Part shown: in pieces, positions 8,958-17,792 of the stretch
How the letters are laid out: each line of letters opens with the position of its first letter
Position numbering within the stretch: the stretch's first letter is position 1
Assembly (NCBI GenBank): GCA_024760545.1
Contig: CP060501.1
Location: 2,455,501 to 2,519,500, forward strand
Source: Nitrospira sp.
GTDB taxonomy: Bacteria; Nitrospirota; Nitrospiria; Nitrospirales; Nitrospiraceae
DNA: 64,000 bases
Direction of reading: 5' to 3'
Position numbers and translations under genes: made by a program
The notes under the pieces: model-generated
Told to the model about the DNA's origin: nothing
Seen by the model: the letters and a program-made list of their open reading frames with translations, nothing else
The model's database searches: none

Positions 8958-10046
8958 ATGAGACGCATTGCGCAAGAATCTCAGATCATCGCCTCAACAT
9001 TGGATCGGCTCAAGGCCGTCCATCCTCTTCGCGTTGCAAATCTCCGGCGCGAGGTTGGTCCCAGGGACCATGGATGGGATGGTGAGGTCACGATCAAAAC
9101 CAAAGGTAAGAACTATCACTATTTATTCGAGGTAAAGGCTCATCTTCGCCCACAAGTAGTTCAGCATCTGCTCATTAGAGCGAACGCCGATCGCAGTCGA
9201 AGGGGGGAGGCGACAGGGCTTTTATTGCTTGCTGATTACGTCAATCCACTGCTTGCTGGGAAGCTACGACACGCTGGCGTCAATTTTATTGATACAGCAG
9301 GCAACCTGTTCCTAAGCCGTGACCCAGGTCTTTATATTTATGTCGAAGGCAAAAAACCACCAACCTCTCAGAAGGAAAAACCAACCAGGCTGTTTCAGCC
9401 GAGCGGTCTTACACTTCTTTTCGGCCTGCTCATTGAGCCAGATTCCATCAACACTCCCTATCGGCATCTCTCCCATGCGAATGGCGTAGCTCTGGGAACG
9501 GTGGGATGGGTGAAACGAGATCTTAGGGAACAGGGATATCTGGAACCGCTCGGCAATGAGCGATTTCGTTTGCTTCGGAAGAAGGAATTGGTGGAGCGCT
9601 GGGTCCAGGGGTATGCAAGCCGCCTTCGCCCCAAACTCTTTCTCGGTGAGTTCAGAGATCTGAAAAACAACCTAGAATCCGTTGTCAAGAGTTTCCACCA
9701 CTATGCCTCGGATCAGGGGCTATCGTGGGGACTCACAGGAGGGTTCGGCGCGGACGAATTGGTCCATCACTACCGCGGCAAAGTCCTCACGGTCTTCGTT
9801 GAATTGTGGCGACAGGATGAAGCTCTTCGGACCTTGAAGTGGTTGCCCGTTACAGAAGGACCGATCACCGTCATCAAGGCGTTTTCACCGAATGTCTTCC
9901 GGTTCTGGGGAAAACAAGAGCCTTACCCGGTAGTGCACCCTTTATTGGTTTACGCCGAACTGTTATGTCGAGCCACCGACCGCGACCTCGAAACCGCTCG
10001 GCTTATCTACCACAAGTACTTGGAGCCGACCCTTGCCAAAGATTGA
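8958..10046 (+). CDS. AbiEi-family antitoxin-like protein with possible endonuclease-like N-domain
   Basis: The 362-residue protein resembles the large AbiEi-family (type IV toxin-antitoxin) antitoxins. The N-terminal part has WDGEVTI followed about 15 residues later by FEVKAH, the spacing of a PD-(D/E)xK nuclease-like core, and then LLLLADYVNPLLAGKL and FIDTAGNLFL, hallmark strings of this family. The middle region (about 140-210) looks like a winged helix (HLSHANGVALGTVGWVKRDLREQGYL) that could bind the operator at 8921-8937. The ATG at 8958 follows the promoter directly. It overlaps the downstream nucleotidyltransferase gene by 14 bases. Known of the family: the antitoxin neutralises the nucleotidyltransferase without direct binding. 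Whether the nuclease-like core is active cannot be told. Confidence 0.7.
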   Translation: MRRIAQESQIIASTLDRLKAVHPLRVANLRREVGPRDHGWDGEVTIKTKGKNYHYLFEVKAHLRPQVVQHLLIRANADRSRRGEATGLLLLADYVNPLLAGKLRHAGVNFIDTAGNLFLSRDPGLYIYVEGKKPPTSQKEKPTRLFQPSGLTLLFGLLIEPDSINTPYRHLSHANGVALGTVGWVKRDLREQGYLEPLGNERFRLLRKKELVERWVQGYASRLRPKLFLGEFRDLKNNLESVVKSFHHYASDQGLSWGLTGGFGADELVHHYRGKVLTVFVELWRQDEALRTLKWLPVTEGPITVIKAFSPNVFRFWGKQEPYPVVHPLLVYAELLCRATDRDLETARLIYHKYLEPTLAKD

Positions 10047-10824
10047 GGCCCATCTTGCGCATGCGATGAATGTGCTCGCCGCCTACTTTGACCGTAAAGG
10101 GATTTCATTCGCACTTGTGGGTGCACTTGTTCCAAGCATTCTACTCTCCTCGGATGTCGGCACTCGCGAGACGCGCGACGCCGATCATGTGATCAAATTG
10201 TCGTCGTGGGCAGATTGGGAAGCTGTCATATCGGACCTCGCCAAATTGGGTTTTCGGCAAGGCCACGGGGAACAGGAGCACCGGCTTTATTATCAGACAG
10301 CAGAGATCGATCTCATTCCTTATGGGATCTCAGATGGCCCCGAGGACATCCTGGTTTGGAGGAAATCTGGCAACCACATGAATCTGACTGGGTTTGCGGA
10401 AGTGTTTCAATATGCAAGACAGGTTGAGGTTATGCAAGGGTTGGTACTGCCGATCGTACCACTGTGGCTGTTCGCGGTCTTAAAGGTGGTGGCCTATTTG
10501 GACAGAACATATCCGCGAGACCTTGTGGATCTCTCCTACGTCATGGAGCACTATGAGGCTAACCAGGCACGTCGATTTGAACTCGCGGGTTTAGCATGCA
10601 TAGCGAGATATGAGGATGCAGGGGCGTTCCTGTTGGGAAATGATATTCGCGACAACGTTTCAGGGAAAGCTTTGGAGACGGTGAAGAGATGCATTGGCAC
10701 TGTAACGAATGAGCATCATCCTATAGTCAACGCTATTCTCAGAGAGACGAACTCCTTGTATTCAGATGAGCGCAGAAGGGCTGTGTATCAACAGGTTCAA
10801 GCGCTAAAGAGTGGATTGGCCTAA
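10033..10824 (+). CDS. AbiEii-like nucleotidyltransferase (toxin partner)
   Basis: A 263-residue protein of the DNA polymerase-beta-like nucleotidyltransferase superfamily. Instead of the usual GGxA..S core it has FALVGALVPSILL followed by TRETRDADHVIKL; Asp49 and Asp51 are the likely metal ligands and a third acidic site is EIDLIPYG. AbiEii-type toxins transfer nucleotides, in some cases to tRNA, and arrest growth during phage infection. The probable start is TTG 10033, overlapping the antitoxin gene end; an ATG at 10063 would remove part of the first helix. The tight overlap supports a two-gene operon. Confidence 0.7.
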   Translation: MPKIEAHLAHAMNVLAAYFDRKGISFALVGALVPSILLSSDVGTRETRDADHVIKLSSWADWEAVISDLAKLGFRQGHGEQEHRLYYQTAEIDLIPYGISDGPEDILVWRKSGNHMNLTGFAEVFQYARQVEVMQGLVLPIVPLWLFAVLKVVAYLDRTYPRDLVDLSYVMEHYEANQARRFELAGLACIARYEDAGAFLLGNDIRDNVSGKALETVKRCIGTVTNEHHPIVNAILRETNSLYSDERRRAVYQQVQALKSGLA

Positions 10825-10851
10825 AACCGTCGTCAGAGAGATGCGACCTAC

Positions 10852-11553
10852 GTGAGCGGCATGGGGAAACGCCTTGCTTATACTACCCGGCGAGTTATCA
10901 GCGACGTGTTTGATCGCCTCGATTACAAACGGCTGGAGGCCGTCTACTGTTATGAAGGTGGCGATGAGTTCTGGCGCACCAAGCGAGCGCCTTGCCGGAG
11001 ACTGGGAACTACTGTGGCCGAAGCGCTCGTACGGAGGTTGCCGCGTGATGGGGGAAGTCTCTATGTCGGCGCCGGAGTGGCGGAGCTTCCGGCACTACTT
11101 GCCGAAGCGATCGGCCGCCAACGCACGGTGGAGCCGTATAACCTTCGGCGCTTGGAGGTCGCGGTGCTCAATCGTGCGTGTCGCGGTTTACCGATTCGTT
11201 TCCACGCTCTCGATGCCTCCCGAGCACAAGGTCGATTCAATCACATCTGGATCGTCAGCGTGCTCAACGATCCGGAGCGGTTCCCCCACCTCTCCACGCT
11301 GTCATATGGTCGCGCTGATCCGGTCACCTTCCAGCATGTGCTCTTTCAGAAAGAGCGGCGGATCGTCCAAGCGATCGTGAACCGCTGCATGTCAAAATTA
11401 GATGTGCCGGGCCTGGTGACCACGTCCACGGAGGAAGTGGTATGGATTGCGGACTGGTGCCATCGACACCAAGCGCCTTATCGTGTGGAGAAGAGACAAT
11501 ATCCCACGGCGCTCGTGGGCGATCCGATCTGTTTCATCAAAGTCGGTAAATAG
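10852..11553 (+). CDS. conserved hypothetical protein
   Basis: I do not recognise this 233-residue protein. It starts at GTG 10852, 28 bases after the nucleotidyltransferase gene. The segment SLYVGAGVAELPALLAEAIGR (about 68-89) looks like a glycine-rich loop of a Rossmann methyltransferase, followed by a possible second strand (RLEVAVLNRACRGLPIRFHALDA), but the later motifs do not settle the matter. No signal peptide or membrane segment is seen. It converges with the carbonic anhydrase-like gene, with 24 bases between the stops. Confidence 0.6.
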   Translation: MSGMGKRLAYTTRRVISDVFDRLDYKRLEAVYCYEGGDEFWRTKRAPCRRLGTTVAEALVRRLPRDGGSLYVGAGVAELPALLAEAIGRQRTVEPYNLRRLEVAVLNRACRGLPIRFHALDASRAQGRFNHIWIVSVLNDPERFPHLSTLSYGRADPVTFQHVLFQKERRIVQAIVNRCMSKLDVPGLVTTSTEEVVWIADWCHRHQAPYRVEKRQYPTALVGDPICFIKVGK

Positions 11554-11577
11554 GGAGAGACACCTGTCTGATGCCTG

Positions 11578-12114
11578 TCAGAGCTCAAAACCGGTCTTTT
11601 TACCCGTATCGCCCATATACTGCCTTGCATACTTCACATAATTGTCCGCCGATTCCCTGATCCAGGCCAACTCCTTCTCCGTGACCGGTCGCCTGACCTT
11701 CGCCGGAGCACCGAGGATCAGACTCTTCGGCGGGACAATCGTACCTTCCACAACGAGTGCGCCCGCTCCCACCACCGAATCCTCCCCGATCACCGCGCCA
11801 TCCATGATGATCGCCCCCATCCCCACCAATACACGATCGTGAATCGTGCAACCATGCAGTACGACGTGATGGCCGATCGTGACCGCATTCCCGATTACCA
11901 GGGGGTGAGTGTCATGAGTAACGTGCAACATGCAGAGATCTTGTACGTTGGTCCGATCTCCGATCCTGATGTAATTCACATCGCCCCGAATGACCGCGTT
12001 AAACCACACACTGCAGTCCTCGCCCATGACGACATCGCCAATGACGACGGCGGTGGTTTCAACAAAGCAAGACTTCGGGACTGTCGGCTTGATGCCCTGA
12101 AACGTGCGAATCAT
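11578..12114 (-). CDS. gamma-class carbonic anhydrase-like protein
   Basis: This 178-residue left-handed beta-helix protein belongs to the gamma-carbonic anhydrase family (YrdA/PaaY-like). Hexapeptide repeats run from about residue 15 to 140. The conserved RGDVNYIRIG, NVQDLCMLHV with a following THDTHP, and GHHVVLHGC hold the Arg, Gln and three His residues that bind zinc in active members. It could interconvert CO2 and bicarbonate, but many family members have other or no detected activity. I chose ATG 12114 because the beta-helix begins soon after; no clear ribosome site is seen. It is transcribed away from rimO. Confidence 0.88.
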   Translation of the reverse strand: MIRTFQGIKPTVPKSCFVETTAVVIGDVVMGEDCSVWFNAVIRGDVNYIRIGDRTNVQDLCMLHVTHDTHPLVIGNAVTIGHHVVLHGCTIHDRVLVGMGAIIMDGAVIGEDSVVGAGALVVEGTIVPPKSLILGAPAKVRRPVTEKELAWIRESADNYVKYARQYMGDTGKKTGFEL

Positions 12115-12195
12115 GAGGAACACTCTAGGGGAATTGATCCAGATCCCGCAAGGGTCTGATTGACAGGCTTTTCGACCCTCCCGTAGACTGCCTTC

Positions 12196-13656
12196 ATGTC
12201 CCAGCCCCTGATTGTTCCACAACGTTCTAAATCTGCCACGCCAGTTGGTGCGAACGGCCCAACGACCACGATCGGGTTCGTGAATCTTGGCTGCTCCAAA
12301 AATCAGGTCGATTCGGAAATCATGCTTGGCACGCTTGTATCTGAAGGGTTTCAGCTGACTGGTGATCCCCAAAAAGCCGAGGTGGTCATCGTGAATACCT
12401 GCGGCTTCATCGAAGAAGCCAAACAGGAATCGATTAACACGATCCTGGAGCACGGTCATCTGAAGAAAACAGGAACCTGCCGTATCTTGATCGCGGCCGG
12501 CTGCTTGGCGCAACGGTATCAGGGGGACTTACTGAAGGAATTGCCGGAACTGGATGCGGTAGTCGGCACCGGCGAGTTCGGCAAGATTGCCGAGATCTGT
12601 CGAGACTTATTGGCTCCGAAGAAGCGGCATCGGCGACTCTGGATCAGCCAACCCCCGTATCTCTATGATGAACTGGCCCCCCGTCTCAGGCTGGGTCAAC
12701 AGCACAGCGCCTATGTGAAAATCGCTGAAGGTTGTAACCGGAATTGTACCTTCTGCGCCATCCCGCTGATGCGAGGCAAGCAACGCAGCCGGCCGGTGGA
12801 ATCCATTGTCGCGGAAGCGCAGAAACTCGCGGAAGAAGGGGTGAAGGAAATCAACCTCATCTCGCAAGACACGGTCAACTACGGTGTCGATCTTGGCCTT
12901 CGCCAAGGCTTAGTCCGACTGTTCCGTGAATTGGTGAAGGTTGAAGGCCTCCGGTGGATCCGGCCGTTCTACCTTTACCCGCAGCAGGTCACAGATGATC
13001 TGCTGGATCTCTATGCCGGGGAAGAAAAGATCACGAAATATATCGACATGCCGCTTCAGCACATCAATGACCGCATGCTCAAACGCATGCATCGGCTGGG
13101 CGATCGCGCTGCGATTGAATCCCTGGTCGATCGCATACGGGAGCGCATTCCCGGTGTAGCGTTTCGGACGGCCTTCATCGTCGGCTTCCCGGGAGAAAAC
13201 GAGGCGGCCTTCACCGAACTGCGCAACTATGTGGAGCAGGCTGAGTTTGACCGAGTCGCGGTGTTTCTCTACTCGGACGAGGAGAGGACTCCGGCCGCCG
13301 ACTTGGACGAAAAGGTCGAGCGGGAAATTATGGATGAGCGCCGTAATGCCCTCCTTTCGATACAGGAATCGATCGCGACGGCCAAAGGACGGGCCAAGGT
13401 CGGCTCTATCCTTGACGTGCTTGTCGATGGCCGATCTGAAGAAACAGATGGCGCGCTGGAAGGGCGCCACGCAGGGCTCGCTCCTGAAATAGACGGCGTC
13501 GTCTATATCGACGAAGGTGCGGCCGATCGCCGCACGCAGCGCTCACCGCGTCAAAGGGTTGACGATCCAGCGCCCGGCGACTTCTGCAAGGTCCAGATTA
13601 CGGATGCGGCGGGTTTTGATCTTGTCGGACACATCGTCACCAATCCAGTCCGCTGA
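12196..13656 (+). CDS. rimO: ribosomal protein S12 methylthiotransferase RimO
   Basis: RimO is a radical-SAM enzyme that adds a methylthio group to an aspartate of ribosomal protein S12. The N-terminal UPF0004 domain has its three cluster-binding Cys in NLGCSKNQVDSE, NTCGFIEEA and AAGCLAQRY. The radical-SAM cluster is in the CNRNCTFCAIP motif, and PFYLYPQQVTDDLL and DMPLQHINDRMLKRM are RimO-type strings. A TRAM domain forms the end. Length of 486 residues exceeds the usual 440 or so because of an N-terminal extension of about 20 residues and a longer insertion in the TRAM region (about 430-465). Confidence 0.95.
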   Translation: MSQPLIVPQRSKSATPVGANGPTTTIGFVNLGCSKNQVDSEIMLGTLVSEGFQLTGDPQKAEVVIVNTCGFIEEAKQESINTILEHGHLKKTGTCRILIAAGCLAQRYQGDLLKELPELDAVVGTGEFGKIAEICRDLLAPKKRHRRLWISQPPYLYDELAPRLRLGQQHSAYVKIAEGCNRNCTFCAIPLMRGKQRSRPVESIVAEAQKLAEEGVKEINLISQDTVNYGVDLGLRQGLVRLFRELVKVEGLRWIRPFYLYPQQVTDDLLDLYAGEEKITKYIDMPLQHINDRMLKRMHRLGDRAAIESLVDRIRERIPGVAFRTAFIVGFPGENEAAFTELRNYVEQAEFDRVAVFLYSDEERTPAADLDEKVEREIMDERRNALLSIQESIATAKGRAKVGSILDVLVDGRSEETDGALEGRHAGLAPEIDGVVYIDEGAADRRTQRSPRQRVDDPAPGDFCKVQITDAAGFDLVGHIVTNPVR

Positions 13657-13714
13657 TTCTTATTTTCCCCCGCTCTGCTACACTCATACTTGTCATTTCA
13701 TGGAGTGAGAACCG

Positions 13715-14581
13715 ATGACCGCGTCGAGAAAAGATTCCATCATTCTGCTGATCCATTGCAAAGACCGTAAAGGCATCGTCGCGCGAGTGTCGGGATTCAT
13801 TCACGATTTCGGCGGCAACATTCTCGACTCCGACCATCACACGGACGAAGAGACGAACGATTTTCTCATGCGGATGGAGTTTGCGACGGAGGGATTCCAA
13901 ATTCCCGTGGGCGACATTCCGGCGGCCTTTGAGCCCATCGCCAAAGTGTACGAGATGCACTACGAGGTGCATCCGTCCAGCCGACGCACCCGGGTCGGCA
14001 TGTTCGTGTCGAAGCAGGATCACTGTTTGGCGGACCTCCTCCAGCGGCACCGTCGAGACGAGCTGCATATCGATATTCCTGTCATCATTTCGAATCATGA
14101 CACCTGCGCGACCTGGGCCGATCTCTTCAAGATCCCGTTTGCTGTGTATCCCGTTACCAAGGAGACCAAGCCGCAGCAGGAACGGCAGGTCTTGGCGCGC
14201 CTAAAGGAGCATACCGTTGAGCTCGTCGTGATGGCTCGTTACATGCAAATCCTCAGTGCGGACTTTCTCACCCAGGTCGGTTGTCCGGTGATCAACATTC
14301 ACCATTCCTTTCTGCCAGCCTTCATCGGGGCAAATCCTTATCGGCAAGCCTATGACCGCGGCGTGAAGATCATCGGAGCGACCGCGCATTATGCGACCCA
14401 GGACCTGGACGAAGGGCCGATCATCGAGCAAGACGTGATTCGCGTGGGACATCGGGATACGGTGGACGATCTCGTGCGGAAAGGGCGTGACTTGGAGGAA
14501 ATCGTGTTGGCTCGTGCCGTCCGGCGCCACATCGAGCGGCGTGTATTAGTGTACGGCAGAAAAACCGTGGTGTTCGACTAG
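13715..14581 (+). CDS. purU: formyltetrahydrofolate deformylase
   Basis: PurU hydrolyses 10-formyltetrahydrofolate to formate and tetrahydrofolate, balancing one-carbon units. An N-terminal ACT domain (about 8-80, CKDRKGIVARVSGFIHDFGGNI) precedes the formyltransferase-like catalytic domain with NIHHSFLPAFIGANPYRQA and ATAHYATQDLDEGPIIEQD, which contain the catalytic Asn-His and Asp residues. 288 residues is typical. A GGAG lies upstream of the ATG. It is followed by a strong hairpin terminator, so it ends its transcript. Together with gcvP and trmFO in the window it belongs to folate one-carbon metabolism, though the genes are not linked. Confidence 0.95.
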   Translation: MTASRKDSIILLIHCKDRKGIVARVSGFIHDFGGNILDSDHHTDEETNDFLMRMEFATEGFQIPVGDIPAAFEPIAKVYEMHYEVHPSSRRTRVGMFVSKQDHCLADLLQRHRRDELHIDIPVIISNHDTCATWADLFKIPFAVYPVTKETKPQQERQVLARLKEHTVELVVMARYMQILSADFLTQVGCPVINIHHSFLPAFIGANPYRQAYDRGVKIIGATAHYATQDLDEGPIIEQDVIRVGHRDTVDDLVRKGRDLEEIVLARAVRRHIERRVLVYGRKTVVFD

Positions 14582-14603
14582 GCTGTTCATCGGCTGGAAA
14601 GAG

Positions 14604-14641
14604 CGCGCAAGGCAGCCGCTTGAATCCGGCTCCCTTGCGCG
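14604..14641 (+). terminator. strong hairpin between convergent purU and htrA genes
   Basis: CGCGCAAGG (14604-14612) pairs with CCTTGCGCG (14633-14641), and inside it AGCCG pairs with CGGCT after a single mismatch. There is no long T-run on the plus strand, but the position between two convergent genes and the stability suggest a bidirectional terminator. Confidence 0.65.
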
Positions 14642-14661
14642 TTCAGGCCTAGTGTCTTGCG

Positions 14662-16146
14662 TTAGATTTTGGCGGATAGAAACAACGAGTTCCCACGGCG
14701 ATTGATCAGAATCAAAACGGTTCCTCCCTTCTTCACATCCGAGGACACCTTCTCAAAATCCTTCACCGACTTGATTGGTTGCCGGTTAATCTCTCGAATG
14801 AGATCGCCCGGTAGGAGGCCGGCCTTTTCGGCTCCACTACCCGGTTCTACCCCTGTCACCACTACACCCCGCTTCCCATTGAGCCCAAGGTCCCTGGCCA
14901 TATCCTGATCGAGGTCCTCGACCGCGAGACCGGACAAGGCGTGGTCCGCATTGGCCCTTTCCACCTTGGCGATCTTCGTTTCGTCCGGCTGTTCACCGAC
15001 TTTGACCGTCATCTCACGTTCGCGACCGTCGCGAATTACTTTCAACGGCACTTTGGTGCCGACGGCAGTTCTGGTCACCAATCGCTGCAATGCGACGCCA
15101 TCCTCCACGGGAGTGCCGTGGTATTCAACGATAACGTCGCCCTGTTTAAGTCCGGCCTGGTCAGCCGGGCTGTTCTCCTTCACGTCGCTGATTAAGGCGC
15201 CCTTAGAATCATTGATGCTGAAGGACTTCGCCAGATCTTGATTCAAATCCTGGAGACCGATGCCGAGAAAGCCTCGGACAACTTTTCCGGTCCTGACAAG
15301 ACTCTCATAGATCGGCTTGGCCATCGTCGTCGACACGGCGAACCCTACGCCTTGATAGCCACCGGTCTGTGAAAAGATCGCCGTATTGATGCCGACAAGT
15401 TCACCATTGGTATTCACCAGCGCACCGCCTGAGTTGCCCGGGTTGATGGCGGCGTCCGTTTGAATAAAATCTTCATACTGAGTAATCCCCATATGACCGC
15501 GTCCGACGGCGCTCACAATCCCGAGCGTCACCGTGGAATTCAACCCGAACGGATTGCCGACCGCAAGGACATACTCACCGACTTGCAGTTTGGAGGCATC
15601 TCCCCATCGTACGCTGGGAAGATCGCTGGCGTTGATCTTGACGACGGCAAGGTCAGTCTTCGGATCAGTGCCGACGATCTTTCCCTTGAATTCTCGTTTG
15701 TCAGGAAGGGTCACGCTGACTTCTTGAGCATTGGCGATCACATGATTGTTCGTCAACACATATCCGTCTGAGGAAACGATTACGCCGGATCCCTGACTTC
15801 GTCGAGGTCCTCGAGGCTCCAAGGGGTTCTGCGGCCCCCGATGTCTTGGGTCGAGCGGCTTTCCGAAGAACTCTTCCATTCGGTCGCGTAGTTCATCAGG
15901 GAGGGATGATCCGTCCGAGACCTTTTCCGTCATGACCGTCGTAATATTGACGACCGCCGGAGTAGCTTGTTTTGCGACTTCCGTAAACCCGTTCGTGGGA
16001 GTTGTGGTGGCCGCAGCCACTGGAGTTGAAGTGGGGGCACTGGATGCGTGGGATGTACTGAGCGAGTGACCTCCCCAAACCAAGACTCCACCCACGAGAC
16101 CGATTCCGATTGCGGAACCGACCTTACCAAGTAGGCGTGATGACAT
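14662..16146 (-). CDS. periplasmic serine protease/chaperone of the HtrA/DegP family
   Basis: This 494-residue Do-type protease degrades or refolds damaged envelope proteins. A signal anchor (about 8-28) leads into a trypsin-like domain with catalytic His in TNNHVI, Asp in TDPKTDLAVV and Ser in NPGNSGGALV, followed by two PDZ domains (about 285-375 and 400-490; GFLGIGLQDL and SGLAVEDLDQD). AAGGAGGAC precedes the ATG. It is the last gene of a minus-strand group with a histidine kinase and response regulator, which suggests control by envelope stress. A second paralog lies at 34.9 kb. Confidence 0.95.
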   Translation of the reverse strand: MSSRLLGKVGSAIGIGLVGGVLVWGGHSLSTSHASSAPTSTPVAAATTTPTNGFTEVAKQATPAVVNITTVMTEKVSDGSSLPDELRDRMEEFFGKPLDPRHRGPQNPLEPRGPRRSQGSGVIVSSDGYVLTNNHVIANAQEVSVTLPDKREFKGKIVGTDPKTDLAVVKINASDLPSVRWGDASKLQVGEYVLAVGNPFGLNSTVTLGIVSAVGRGHMGITQYEDFIQTDAAINPGNSGGALVNTNGELVGINTAIFSQTGGYQGVGFAVSTTMAKPIYESLVRTGKVVRGFLGIGLQDLNQDLAKSFSINDSKGALISDVKENSPADQAGLKQGDVIVEYHGTPVEDGVALQRLVTRTAVGTKVPLKVIRDGREREMTVKVGEQPDETKIAKVERANADHALSGLAVEDLDQDMARDLGLNGKRGVVVTGVEPGSGAEKAGLLPGDLIREINRQPIKSVKDFEKVSSDVKKGGTVLILINRRGNSLFLSAKI

Positions 16147-16277
16147 ACGTCCTCCTTTTTGGACTGCTAGATGAGAACCAGCTCACTGTGATGCCTGCCG
16201 TCGGGCGGATCGTGAATGTGTACGAAGAAATCTAACAACCGGTGATGAGAGTGGGATTAGCCCAGTATTAGAGTTCG

Positions 16278-17681
16278 TTAAGCAGAAGGGCGCGTGAGGG
16301 GGAGCACGACGGTGAAGGTTGACCCTTGGCCAATATTGCTTTTGACCTCTACTCGGCCTTTGTGTAGATCTGCGATCCAGGCGCAGATGGCGAGCCCCAG
16401 ACCCGTTCCCTTCTTCGTGTGGGCTCGGGCTACGTCGGTGCGGAAGAAACGCTGGAAAATCCGTTTGTGGTCGGCCGGATCGATACCGATGCCATGGTCA
16501 GTGATCGAGAGTCGAGCTTCCCGTCCATCGTTCAACAACGAGATCTCAACTTTGCCGCCTGGATGCGAATATTTCATCGCATTCTCGACGAGATTCAGCA
16601 GCAGTTCACGAAGGCGCAAGTCATCGCCCTGGACGACCACCGGCATGACCGTTCCGAGCACCACTTCGACATTCCGCTCCTGTCCAAGCAAGGTGGCCTG
16701 ACGATGAATGTCTTCGACCAGGGACTCCAGCGCGACGGGCAATGATTCCATTTTGACTTCACCCATATCGGCGCGGGAAAGGAACAAGAGCTCGTCGACG
16801 ATTCGGGTCATCCGATCGATCTCTTCCAGATTGCTTTCAAGTACCGACTTGTAATCCTCCAGCGGGCGAGGTCGCCGCAGAACCAGATCCGTTTCACCTT
16901 TCATCACGGTCAAAGGCGTCCGCAACTCATGTGATGCGTCGCTGGTGAATTGACGGATTTGGCGAAACGAGGTGTCCAGCCGCCCGATCATGTTGTTGAA
17001 CGTGGCCGCCAGGCGACCGATTTCATCATGCGCTGCCGGCATGCTCAGGCGCTGACTGAGATCTCCTGCGGCAATGCGTTGTGCGGCAAGGGTGATTTTA
17101 TCGACCGGGCGCAGCGCCCGGCCCGCCAAGAACCAGCCCCCTGCCAGAGAGACCGCCAGCGCGATCGGGATTGCCACAACGAGTAGAACGAGGAACCTCC
17201 GGAGCGTTTCTCCCACCGACTCCATCGACGTGCCGACCTGCACGATATACAGCAGATTGCCGCGGAACATGATCGGCACGGAGATCAACCGCAGCGGAGG
17301 CTCGTGGGGATACTTAGCCGACTCAAAGGTGCTCTGTCCGGCAAATGCGGTTTCGAGGGCGGTTCGGCTGAGCGGAACTTCATGCTGCTTGATATTCGGC
17401 GAGCGGATCGTGATCGTGCCGGAAGGGCTGAAAATCTGGAAGAACTTGTCGATTCGCGCCAGCTCGGGAAATTGCGAAAGCAATTCCTCTTCGTTGACCA
17501 GAGGAAGAAACCCCCGCTCTTCCAGTGAGCGCACCGCCGTGGCGGCCGTTTCTTCGAGCGATTCATCGACGGCGTCGCGAAGATGTTGCGCCGTCACAGC
17601 GTAAAGAATGACGGAGAAGATGATCAAAATGAGGGCAAGGGCACTCCCGTACCAGAGGGTCAGCCGGACACGTAACGGCAT
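16278..17681 (-). CDS. HAMP-domain sensor histidine kinase
   Basis: A 467-residue membrane sensor kinase. Two membrane segments (about 10-32 and 160-182) bracket a periplasmic sensing region. A HAMP linker (LRPVDKITLAAQRIAAGDL) precedes the H-box SDASHELRTPLTV with the phosphorylated His, then the N-box NLVENAMKYS, G1 DHGIGIDPAD and G2 GTGLGLAIC. I chose ATG 17681, which has GGGAG six bases upstream; an in-frame TTG lies at 17687. It follows the response regulator gene (gap about 110 bases) and precedes htrA, resembling CpxAR/BaeSR-type envelope stress systems. Confidence 0.95.
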   Translation of the reverse strand: MPLRVRLTLWYGSALALILIIFSVILYAVTAQHLRDAVDESLEETAATAVRSLEERGFLPLVNEEELLSQFPELARIDKFFQIFSPSGTITIRSPNIKQHEVPLSRTALETAFAGQSTFESAKYPHEPPLRLISVPIMFRGNLLYIVQVGTSMESVGETLRRFLVLLVVAIPIALAVSLAGGWFLAGRALRPVDKITLAAQRIAAGDLSQRLSMPAAHDEIGRLAATFNNMIGRLDTSFRQIRQFTSDASHELRTPLTVMKGETDLVLRRPRPLEDYKSVLESNLEEIDRMTRIVDELLFLSRADMGEVKMESLPVALESLVEDIHRQATLLGQERNVEVVLGTVMPVVVQGDDLRLRELLLNLVENAMKYSHPGGKVEISLLNDGREARLSITDHGIGIDPADHKRIFQRFFRTDVARAHTKKGTGLGLAICAWIADLHKGRVEVKSNIGQGSTFTVVLPLTRPSA

Positions 17682-17792
17682 AGGCAACTCCCGGTCGGTG
17701 ACGACGGCACGAAATCTCGGCGAAACCTTGCTGTCGGTTTGGTATGGCTGAAGCCACTGCGTGAGGGGGCGGCCGGTTGCCTCGGCATCGTG

